64,000 bases of DNA from CAYHVH01 sp964360335 (GTDB lineage Bacteria; Patescibacteriota; Doudnabacteria; UBA920; 2-01-FULL-46-14), in NCBI GenBank assembly GCA_964360335.1, contig CAYHVH010000001.1, positions 1 to 64,000 on the forward strand, in the 5' to 3' direction. Shown here piece after piece: positions 54,858 through 62,308 of this stretch. The notes under the pieces are model-generated. The model searched no databases and was not told the origin of the DNA. It worked only from the letters and a program-made list of their open reading frames with translations. Both the position numbers and the translations under genes were made by a program. Within the stretch, counting starts at the first letter, position 1; every line of letters begins with the position of its first letter.

Positions 54858-57682
54858 GGAATTTTCACGGTTACTTGATTACTGGTTTGCGCGCCAATTC
54901 GGCCGTATATGGCGTAGCTGCCGGCAGGGGGTTTTTCGGTTTCCGCCCAATTGAGAGTGTAGTAAAATACTTGGCCGAGCTGCTGTTTGGCGGTTTTGCC
55001 CATAATCGCCAGGTCTTTGCCGGTCGCGGTCTGGGCAAAAAACTGGACATTTTCCGCAGCAAGATCAATGTTGGATTCCAGAACCACGTTCGTCGGGAAA
55101 TTTAATTGTTGGGTGTCCTGCGGGGCAATCAGAACGAGCTTTTCGCCTAAGGAAAACTCGGTCACCACAATCTTTTGGCTGGTTTTGTTGTTTTTGGTTC
55201 GCCCCACGACCGTGAATTGGTGCCGGCCATCGACGCGGCTAAGATTACCGGTATATTCCCAAACCCCGCTATTGTTACTGGCTAGAAAAAAATTATCCAA
55301 AAACAGCTGGACTTCGGCAATTTCTTCCGGAGGCCGAATCTCGATCTTGACGCGCCATGGTAAAGCTTTGATTTTGTCGGGAACGCTAATTTTCAAGTCT
55401 AGGTTTTGGTCGGGTTTATCATCCGGTTCGGCAGGCAGATAAGTATAACCCTGAGCGAGGGCCCAGTCTCGCACCGGGTTTTCCCAGTTTGGCTCATTTG
55501 GTTTTTCAGAATGAAAGATCGTAAGTCCGCCGGGGAGGTGGGAGTCGTCAGACTCGCTGGGGATGTTGAAACTTGTGAAAACATCGACTTTCGTGGTCGG
55601 GGTAAAGGCCGTTGGGAGCTTGCCGGAAAAACTATCTACTTCTGCCTCAATTATTCCCTCGGGCCGGAGAAATTCTTCTACGGGTTTACCCTCGAGGGCC
55701 CGACGCATAAATTCATTCCAGATGGGAGCGGCAACCACCAAGCCGTCGGCTCCTTTTTTCATCTCCGTATTTTTATTGTTCCCCACCCACACCCCACTAA
55801 CCAGACTGGGGGTGTAGCCGACGGTCCAGGCGTCGCGAAACTCTTGGGTTGTGCCGGTTTTGGCTGCCACGGGACGATCCGGCAGCGTCAGTTTGTTGTT
55901 GATATTTGAAAACAAGAGACTCCGAGCCTGCTTGTCGGAGAGCACGTGATTGATTTGGTAGGCAATTCGGGGATCCAAAACCTCCCGGCCGCTTAGGGCT
56001 TGCCACTCCTCCAAAACCTTGGCGCCTCGGCCCTCGACCTTGAGAATGGCCACGGGATCCTGCTTGACCCCGAGGTTGGCAAAGACCCCGTAAGCGCTCG
56101 CGTGTTCGAGAAGCTTGACTTCTCCGCCGCCCAAGACCAGAGAGGGGCCATAACGGGAACGATCTTGGAGGGTAGTAATTCCCATGGCCTCGGCCGTGTC
56201 AATTGCCTCTTCAACTCCAATGAGAATTAAAGTTTTGACCGCCGGAATATTGAGCGAGTTTTGCAAAGCCTGTCTGATGGAAACCGGTCCGCGTTCTTTT
56301 CCATCGTAGTCCGTCGGAACATATTCTTTGCCGCCGAATTCCCCGAAATTGGTGATCACGTCCAGGAGCATCGTGGCCGGATTCATCCCCTTTTTAAAAG
56401 CCGTGGCGTAAACATATGGTTTAAAGGATGAGCCGGGTTGGCGGGGGCGCAGGACGACATTTACCGCCCCGTCGTGCTCTTCATTAAAGTAGTCGCGGCT
56501 GCCGACCATGGCCAGAATTTGGCCGGTCTTGGGATCAAGAGCGACGAGCGCGGCATTGCCGGCATCGTAGTTTTTTTCGTTTAAAGGGACTTGTTTGGCG
56601 ATGATTTCTTCGGCCAGAGTCTGAAGCGTTAAATCCAGAGTGGTCGTAACTTTCAGCCCCCCTTCCTGGAGACTGATTTCTCCATACCTCTGGGCCAGCA
56701 AATCTTGGACATAGAGGACAAAGTGGGGGGCGAGAATCCCCCGACCGATGACGCGGAACTCAATATTTTGGTTTTGCGCCCGGTTTCTTTCTTCCTTTGT
56801 GAGATATCCTTGTTCGAACATCAGTTGCAGCACGGTGTCGGCCCGGGCATCCAGTTCCTCCCGCCGCGGTCCGTAGGGCGAGTAGTAGGTCGGCCCTTTC
56901 GGCAGGGCGGCGAGGTAGGCCGATTCCACGAGGGCCAGGTCTTTGGCAGACTTGCCGAAAAAAGTTTGGCTGGCCGCTTCTATGCCGTAGGCGTTGGAAC
57001 CGTAGGGGATTTCGTTGAAAAACAGTTGCAAAATTTCTTCTTTGGAGTATTTTCGTTCGATCTGCAGTGATAAGCTGATTTCCTTGAACTTTCGGGCAAA
57101 AGTTTTTTCGCGGGTTAGGACCGCGTTGCGGACAAACAGTTGGGTAATCGTGCTACCCCCTTGACGGAGACTCCCGCTGAAAATATTGACCAGAGCGGCG
57201 CGGACAATGCCCGTCAGGCTAATGCCGCCGTGCTTGTAAAAATTTTTGTCTTCGATGGCGATAATGGCCTGTTTGGTGTGTTCAGGTATCTGGTCGAGGG
57301 GGATGAGAGTTCGCTTCGCTTCTCCGTGGATTTCATAGAGGAGCTTGCCGTTCCGGTCAAAAATTTTAGTGGACTCGGCCACCTCCCGGGTACTCAAGAG
57401 CTTGTTGGGATCGGGGAGTCGGAAGGAATAGTAAATAAACAATAACCCGAAGAAAATGAAAGCCAGGAGGGCGAGGAAGGCGCCCAGCGCGATAATTTTT
57501 TTCCAGAAACCGCGCTTCAGGAAAAACCATCGCAGGATGTTGAGGACGATCGAAAAAAAACCGCCCAGGGCCTTGAAAAACTTTCCGCTGCTGCTGGTCG
57601 AAGAGGGCCGCCGCCGCTCCAGTTTTTGGAAGTAGGGAGAGCGGGAGGAAGAGCTTTTCCATCCCCGACTATAGTCTATCAT
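54854..57682 (-). CDS. Class A penicillin-binding protein (PBP1A-type)
   Basis: 942 residues. N-terminal basic tail and TM helix (IIALGAFLALLAFIFFGLLFIYYSF). Glycosyltransferase GT51: AIIAIEDKNFYKHGGI (EDxxFxxHxG), GGSTITQLFVRN, KFKEISLSLQIERKYSKEEILQLFFNEIPYGSNAYGIEAAS. Transpeptidase: RQPGSSFKPYVYATAF (SxxK), SLN (QNSLNIPAV) and AAKTGTTQEFRDAWTVG (KTG). C-terminal about 250 residues with Ig-like strands. It polymerises and crosslinks peptidoglycan. Confidence 0.95.
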   Translation of the reverse strand: MIDYSRGWKSSSSRSPYFQKLERRRPSSTSSSGKFFKALGGFFSIVLNILRWFFLKRGFWKKIIALGAFLALLAFIFFGLLFIYYSFRLPDPNKLLSTREVAESTKIFDRNGKLLYEIHGEAKRTLIPLDQIPEHTKQAIIAIEDKNFYKHGGISLTGIVRAALVNIFSGSLRQGGSTITQLFVRNAVLTREKTFARKFKEISLSLQIERKYSKEEILQLFFNEIPYGSNAYGIEAASQTFFGKSAKDLALVESAYLAALPKGPTYYSPYGPRREELDARADTVLQLMFEQGYLTKEERNRAQNQNIEFRVIGRGILAPHFVLYVQDLLAQRYGEISLQEGGLKVTTTLDLTLQTLAEEIIAKQVPLNEKNYDAGNAALVALDPKTGQILAMVGSRDYFNEEHDGAVNVVLRPRQPGSSFKPYVYATAFKKGMNPATMLLDVITNFGEFGGKEYVPTDYDGKERGPVSIRQALQNSLNIPAVKTLILIGVEEAIDTAEAMGITTLQDRSRYGPSLVLGGGEVKLLEHASAYGVFANLGVKQDPVAILKVEGRGAKVLEEWQALSGREVLDPRIAYQINHVLSDKQARSLLFSNINNKLTLPDRPVAAKTGTTQEFRDAWTVGYTPSLVSGVWVGNNKNTEMKKGADGLVVAAPIWNEFMRRALEGKPVEEFLRPEGIIEAEVDSFSGKLPTAFTPTTKVDVFTSFNIPSESDDSHLPGGLTIFHSEKPNEPNWENPVRDWALAQGYTYLPAEPDDKPDQNLDLKISVPDKIKALPWRVKIEIRPPEEIAEVQLFLDNFFLASNNSGVWEYTGNLSRVDGRHQFTVVGRTKNNKTSQKIVVTEFSLGEKLVLIAPQDTQQLNFPTNVVLESNIDLAAENVQFFAQTATGKDLAIMGKTAKQQLGQVFYYTLNWAETEKPPAGSYAIYGRIGAQTSNQVTVKIP

Positions 57683-57720
57683 GTAGGTAATTATACAATG
57701 TTCATGGTATAATTTGAAGC

Positions 57721-58884
57721 ATGAAACTTGAGACGCTTTTAACCCGGCGGGTAACGGAAGTTATTGATAAAAAACATTTGACCGAGGCCTTACGCTCTGG
57801 CCGAAAGCTCCGGGTGAAATTGGGGATTGACCCCAACCGCCGAGAGTTGCATTTAGGTCACGCGGTAACCCTTTGGAAACTTCGGGAGTTTCAGGAAGCA
57901 GGGCACCGGGCCGTTTTTGTTATTGGCGATTGGACGGCCCGGATTGGGGATCCTTCCGGTAAAGATAAAACCCGCCCCGCCCTTCCGGAAAAGGAGATTA
58001 CTGTAAATACCAAAGAATTTTTTAAGCAAGCCCATTTGATCTTGGACAAAGGGAAAACCGAAATCCATTTGCAAAGCGAGTGGTTTGACAAGTTCGGTCT
58101 CAGTGATGTGATTCGTCTTTCCTCGCTCGTTACCGAAAAGCAAATTTTGGCTCATGAAACTTTTCGTGAAAGAATCAAAAAAGATTTACCGTTTTTTCAC
58201 CACGAAACCATTTATCCGTTGCTGCAGGGTTACGATTCGGTAGCAGTGAGAGCAGATGTGGAACTGGGGGCCATGGAGCAAAAATTTAATCTCTTGATGG
58301 GCCGGACCATCCAGCGTGCCTATGGCCAAAAACCACAGGACGTGATGATGCTCCAGTACTTGATCGGCTTGGATGGAAAAGAAAAAATGAGCAAGTCTTT
58401 GGGCAACTTTATTGCTTTGACCGATTCGGCGGATGAGATGTTTGGGAAAATAATGTCTTTGCCGGATAATTTGATAATGCAGTACTTTGAATTGGCAACG
58501 GAAGTGCCGAAGCAAGCGATTAAAGAGATAACCACAACGCATCCTCGAGAACAGAAAATCCGACTAGCCAAAGAAATTGTTTCAATCTACCATGGCAGGA
58601 AAATGGCTCAAGCGGCGGTTGAGGCGTTTGAAACCAAATTCGGGAAGGCCGGGAAAGGTAAAGTCAAGGCCGACTTCGAACTGAAAAAGAAACCTGGAAT
58701 CTACGCAGTTATTGATATTTTGCTGGAAGGCAAACTCGCCTCTTCCAAATCCGAAGCGAGGCGCAAAATCAAAGAAGGCGCAGTGGAGGTTGACGGCGTG
58801 AGAGTAAAAAACGAAAAAGCCCTGGTAAAAATTACCAAGGGCTCGTTGATCAGATTGGGTAAACGGTTTGTGCGTATTACGTAA
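57721..58884 (+). CDS. tyrS: Tyrosyl-tRNA synthetase
   Basis: 387 residues. Class I: LGIDPNRRELHLGHAVTLWKL (HLGH), active-site YPLLQGYDSVAVRADVELGAMEQKFNLLMGR, KMSKSLGNFI, and a C-terminal S4 domain (ASSKSEARRKIKEGAVEVDGVRV). Closely spaced with the next small membrane protein. Confidence 0.95.
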   Translation: MKLETLLTRRVTEVIDKKHLTEALRSGRKLRVKLGIDPNRRELHLGHAVTLWKLREFQEAGHRAVFVIGDWTARIGDPSGKDKTRPALPEKEITVNTKEFFKQAHLILDKGKTEIHLQSEWFDKFGLSDVIRLSSLVTEKQILAHETFRERIKKDLPFFHHETIYPLLQGYDSVAVRADVELGAMEQKFNLLMGRTIQRAYGQKPQDVMMLQYLIGLDGKEKMSKSLGNFIALTDSADEMFGKIMSLPDNLIMQYFELATEVPKQAIKEITTTHPREQKIRLAKEIVSIYHGRKMAQAAVEAFETKFGKAGKGKVKADFELKKKPGIYAVIDILLEGKLASSKSEARRKIKEGAVEVDGVRVKNEKALVKITKGSLIRLGKRFVRIT

Positions 58885-58893
58885 TTTCTTTTG

Positions 58894-59193
58894 ATGAAGT
58901 TTTTGGCAATTAGTCTGTTAATATTGGCGGCGGTTGTAATTCTTTTGGAATTTTTTTATCTTTATGTTCAAATACCAGGAACGCAATGCAAAGGCACGAT
59001 TTGCCCCTTAATTGTTTTCCAGCGGTTAATTCCGTATTGGTTACCTTGGTTGAATACAATATTTTGGGCAGGTTCTCTAGTAATGACGTTTCAAAAGCGG
59101 TATAAAACGAGCATTACCCTGAGTATTCTGGTCATTTTGGTGGGCATGTCCTTAGCATCCATGGGCAAAAAAGGAGCATTTGATTATTATTAG
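58894..59193 (+). CDS. Small three-helix membrane protein
   Basis: About 99 residues from the ATG at 58894, 10 bp after tyrS. Helices ISLLILAAVVILLEFFYLYV, YWLPWLNTIFWAGSLVMTF and SITLSILVILVGMSLASMG. One CxxxxC pair in the first loop (TQCKGTICPL). Unknown family. Convergent with ruvC (4-bp overlap). Confidence 0.55.
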   Translation: MKFLAISLLILAAVVILLEFFYLYVQIPGTQCKGTICPLIVFQRLIPYWLPWLNTIFWAGSLVMTFQKRYKTSITLSILVILVGMSLASMGKKGAFDYY

Positions 59194-59708
59194 ACTGATT
59201 TTCCGGCGGCGCAGATCGCCACTGCCAAAGCATCGGCGGCGTCGTCGGGCTTAGGGTAAGTTTTAAGTTTCAAAAGCTGTTTGACCATGTATTGCACTTG
59301 TTTTTTGTCGGCCTTGCCGTAACCGGTAAGGGAATTTTTTACTTGGAGGGGCGTGAATTCTTTGAGAACGAGTTTGTGTTGCTGCCCACAAAGGAGCACG
59401 ATGCCTCGGGCTTGGGCGACGGAAATGGCCGTTTTTACATTGCTGTAGAAAAATACCGACTCCACCGCGAGGACCTGGGGTCGGTATTTCTTGATAAGTT
59501 TGGTTAAATCGCGATGGATTTCCAGGAGGCGGGCCGGCGCCGGTAGCTTTTTGTCCGTAAGAATGCAGCCGTATTCCAGAAGCTTAATGCCATGATTCGA
59601 CCTCTCCCTTATTCCCTCCCCACGCCTGGGGAGGGAGGATAAAGAAGGGGCGTCAATTATTCCGTAGCCGGTGGTGGCAGTTCCGGGATCGATGCCGAGT
59701 ATCTTCAT
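59190..59708 (-). CDS. ruvC: Holliday junction resolvase RuvC with a palindrome-encoded insert
   Basis: 172 residues. Catalytic acids: ILGIDPGTATTGYGII (first Asp), LAVESVFFY (Glu), and the C-terminal KPDDAADALAVAIC (D..DA.A). An insert at about residues 20-39 (LSSLPRRGEGIRERSN) sits between beta1 and beta2, where RuvC normally has a short turn, and is encoded by a family A element. Next to yebC, the usual partner. Confidence 0.94.
   Translation of the reverse strand: MKILGIDPGTATTGYGIIDAPSLSSLPRRGEGIRERSNHGIKLLEYGCILTDKKLPAPARLLEIHRDLTKLIKKYRPQVLAVESVFFYSNVKTAISVAQARGIVLLCGQQHKLVLKEFTPLQVKNSLTGYGKADKKQVQYMVKQLLKLKTYPKPDDAADALAVAICAAGKSV
59598..59640. repeat. Family A element in ruvC
   Basis: CGACCTCTCC...CCTCCCCACGCCTGGGGAGG, nearly the same as 28981-29026 and in the same frame. 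Confidence 0.88.
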
Positions 59709-59846
59709 AAAGTTCTAAATCCTAAGTTCAAAATTAGAAACAATACCTAAATTTTAAATCACAAATTCTAAATGGTTTGGAATTTTGAATTTCGGTCATT
59801 GAAATTTGTTTAGAATTTAGGGTTTAGTATTTCGGATTTGCGCGAA
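59709..59846. repeat. Family F intergenic repeat
   Basis: AT-rich AAATCCTAAGTTCAAAATTA / AATTTGTTTAGAATTTAGGG units; the spacer between ruvC and yebC, no ORF. Confidence 0.6.
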
Positions 59847-60563
59847 TCAAAGATTTGCGCTGGTATGAACGGCAATCACGTCGTCATCGTTTTCCAGGTC
59901 AGCAAGCAGCGCCTCGATCTTCGCCCGCTGTTCAGGAGCCAAATCCACTCCTAGGCTGCTTTCTTTGATAATCTCGGCTTGGGCGATTTTTGCCCCCGCG
60001 GCCAGGAGCACTTGTTTGACTTTGTCCAAATCCAGAGGCAAAGTGTAAACTTCTAGTCCTTCGGCGGATTCCCGGACATCCTCTGCTCCGGCGTCAATAG
60101 CCATGAGTTCCAGGTCGGAAAGGTCAGGGCGGTCCCGTTCCACCAAAATCTGGCCGCGGGTCGTGAATTGCCAAGCCACCGAGCCCGGGCTACCCAAGCG
60201 TCCGCCGTGTGCTTCAAAGAAGTGTTTAATGTCGCTCGTGGTTCGATTTTTGTTGTCCGTAGCTGCTTCGATTAAGAAGGCGGTGCCGTAGGGCCCATAC
60301 CCTTCGTATACCATGTCCTCGATCTGTCCTTCCAGGAGCGAGCCTTCACCCCGCTTGATTGCCCGCTCGATCACGTCCTTGGGCACCTCGGCGTCTTTGG
60401 CCCGATCCAAAACCAGCCGGAGCTTGAAATTCATTCCCGGATCGCCGCCGCCTTTTGCGGCAATCGTGATTTCGCGGGATAATTTGGAAAAAATCTGCCC
60501 CTTCTTTTTATCAACAATCGCTTTCTGTCTTTTGATTTGCGCCCACTTGCTATGCCCCGACAT
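59847..60563 (-). CDS. yebC: YebC/PmpR-family protein
   Basis: 238 residues: MSGHSKWAQIKRQKAIVDKKKGQIFSKLSREI and VYEGYGPYGTAFLIEAATDNKNRT are diagnostic. Described as a transcription regulator and, in related members, a translation factor for proline stretches. Usually adjacent to ruvC, as here. Confidence 0.95.
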   Translation of the reverse strand: MSGHSKWAQIKRQKAIVDKKKGQIFSKLSREITIAAKGGGDPGMNFKLRLVLDRAKDAEVPKDVIERAIKRGEGSLLEGQIEDMVYEGYGPYGTAFLIEAATDNKNRTTSDIKHFFEAHGGRLGSPGSVAWQFTTRGQILVERDRPDLSDLELMAIDAGAEDVRESAEGLEVYTLPLDLDKVKQVLLAAGAKIAQAEIIKESSLGVDLAPEQRAKIEALLADLENDDDVIAVHTSANL

Positions 60564-60587
60564 ATCGGAGTTATGAATAATTAAGCA

Positions 60588-60998
60588 TCAGGAATCACGG
60601 ATGATTTTTATCCAGACCTTGCGGGAGCGCGGTCCGTCCATTTCCAGAAGCATGATAGACTGCCAGGTGCCAAGCTCAAGCTGACCGTCTCGGACGATGA
60701 AACCCCGGGAGTTTCCCGACAGGGCCGCGACGATGTGGGCTGCAGCGTTGCCTTCGTCGGCGTCGTGAGCAAAGCCGCCAAAGTTCCAAGATTTTTCTTT
60801 AAGGGTTTTTATCACCTGCAGAATGTCGTTTTTGAGGCGAGCTTCGTCTTCATTGCAAATAATCCCGGCGGTGGTGTGAGGAATGAACACCAGGGCATAG
60901 CCCGACTTGATTTTTGATTCCGCCACCAGCCGGTTGATTTGGTCGGTAATGTTGACCAATTCGAATTTGGCTTTCGTGTTTGCTGTAAAAGAATACAT
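60588..60998 (-). CDS. YjbQ / UPF0047 family protein
   Basis: About 136 residues from MYSFTANTKA (the frame opens 9 codons earlier). ALVFIPHTTAGIICNEDEARLKNDI and GNAAAHIVAALSGNS, LGTWQSIMLLEMDGPRSRKVWI match UPF0047, which has weak thiamine-phosphate-synthase activity in some members. 24 bp before yebC. Confidence 0.9.
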   Translation of the reverse strand: MYSFTANTKAKFELVNITDQINRLVAESKIKSGYALVFIPHTTAGIICNEDEARLKNDILQVIKTLKEKSWNFGGFAHDADEGNAAAHIVAALSGNSRGFIVRDGQLELGTWQSIMLLEMDGPRSRKVWIKIIRDS

Positions 60999-61022
60999 GT
61001 CGAGTACATCGGTATTATATAC

Positions 61023-61050
61023 CAAAACCCCGTCGCGCGACGGGGTTTTG
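61023..61050. terminator. Perfect palindromic terminator
   Basis: CAAAACCCCGTCG/CGACGGGGTTTTG with a CG centre, after the small 61064 gene and before yjbQ. Confidence 0.85.
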
Positions 61051-61063
61051 CAGATTTAGGTGA

Positions 61064-61189
61064 TTATTGTTCGCCGCTTTCTTGTTCTTCTCCACCTCCG
61101 GCCTCGGAATGTTTGCCCACATCGTGACCATTGAGATCGTTCGGATCATCACTCACGTTATCAGCATTGCACATGGGACAAGTTGCCAT
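61064..61189 (-). CDS. 41-residue CxxC protein
   Basis: MATCPMCNADN... then an acidic, glycine-rich tail (EAGGGEEQESGEQ). Start preceded by GGGGGTGGAG, a good ribosome-binding site. One CxxC pair plus two His could bind a metal. Too short for the family tools named here; a perfect terminator follows it. Confidence 0.55.
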   Translation of the reverse strand: MATCPMCNADNVSDDPNDLNGHDVGKHSEAGGGEEQESGEQ

Positions 61190-61206
61190 TATTCTCCACC
61201 CCCTTT

Positions 61207-62193
61207 CTAGCGGGTTACGCTAAGCTTTGCGGTTTCGCTAAAACCAGCGCCTTTGGTCTCAAAACCAAAAATTTTTATCTCGTATTCGCCCGGCTCTTTG
61301 GGCGCCGAGAACCGAAACTGAAAAGGCGCGCTCCGGTCCAAGAGGTCTAAGTTTGGCATCACGAGCTTGACGCTCACAAGTTCAATGCCCGCTACCGGCC
61401 GGACCTCCAGAGTTACTTCCTCGGTGGGGTAAAACGGCTTTTTGCTTAGGTCGGTAACCAGCAAGACACCGCCGGCCGGCCGGCTGCTGAGCCCCTTGAT
61501 AAGTGAATCTTGGCTGATGATGAGGTCGGCCGGCAGCCGGTTTTCCGAAGACACAACCTGGAGGCCTTGCTTCAGAGTTCCGAGGTTCGTTTCCAACAAA
61601 AAGGACAGCGAATAGTGCAAGGCCGGCTCGCCCAAAGGAGTATAGAGGTAGGGCTCATTGGTTTTGGGATCACGGGGGAGGGCAACCAGCAATTCCTGAT
61701 CTACGAGTGTGGTCAGGCTTTGGGGGTAGAATTTATTAGTTTCATAGTAACTCTCCAGGGCAGTTTGGAGATTTTGGACAGCAACGATTCTTTGCCGGTC
61801 GCGGATCCCTTCCGGTTGTTCCTGGGCCGGAGTTTGATTTTGGGTTGCGTTCGCAGGCGGCTTTAGAGTTTGGGTGGCCGCCGGCGGCAAGTCATTCTTT
61901 TTTTGGAAGAATTTTTGGTAGGTAAGGAGCCCGCCATAACCAAGGATAGGAAGAGCGATTAAAATTACCAAAACCGTAATTAAGGGTTTGCCATATTTGC
62001 CCAAAAAGCCGCCGGCTTTTGGCAGATTCCCCGTGAGTGCTTCCTCTGGGGCGAGCATCTCGACTTCGAAAATTGCTTGCTCAATTTCCGTTTCCTGCCA
62101 GCCAGCCGCCCGCAAGGCCTGCCGGATTTGCTCTTCCGGAAAACCCGCGGCCAAGTTTTGTTTGATGTATTTAAGGAGTATTTGCTCGGGCAT
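61207..62193 (-). CDS. Membrane protein with UBA-like N-terminus and pseudopilin-like domain
   Basis: 328 residues. Residues 1-45 (PEEQIRQALRAAGWQETEIEQAI) resemble a helical UBA-type bundle. TM helix at about 70-90. Residues 133-210 (RDRQRIVAVQNLQTALESYYETNKFYPQSLTTLV...LPRDPKTNEPYLYTPLG) resemble type II secretion GspG/pseudopilin mature domains. The C-terminal beta domain could be Ig-like. Presumably an envelope protein; a link with pilB is inference. Confidence 0.65.
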   Translation of the reverse strand: MPEQILLKYIKQNLAAGFPEEQIRQALRAAGWQETEIEQAIFEVEMLAPEEALTGNLPKAGGFLGKYGKPLITVLVILIALPILGYGGLLTYQKFFQKKNDLPPAATQTLKPPANATQNQTPAQEQPEGIRDRQRIVAVQNLQTALESYYETNKFYPQSLTTLVDQELLVALPRDPKTNEPYLYTPLGEPALHYSLSFLLETNLGTLKQGLQVVSSENRLPADLIISQDSLIKGLSSRPAGGVLLVTDLSKKPFYPTEEVTLEVRPVAGIELVSVKLVMPNLDLLDRSAPFQFRFSAPKEPGEYEIKIFGFETKGAGFSETAKLSVTR

Positions 62194-62211
62194 ATTGGGA
62201 AGCGCTTAGCT

Positions 62212-62287
62212 TGGTGGGCCAGGATGGATTCGAACCATCGACCCCGGCTTTATAAGAGCCGTGCTCTAACCGCTGAGCTACTGGCCC
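62212..62287 (-). tRNA. tRNA-Ile(TAT)
   Basis: Acceptor GGGCCAG/CTGGCCC, discriminator A and an encoded CCA. D arm GCTC/GAGC, anticodon arm CGGCT-CTTATAA-AGCCG (TAT), T arm GATGG-TTCGAAT-CCATC. Confidence 0.93.
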
Positions 62288-62308
62288 TGGCTTATTTTAC
62301 CATAAACT

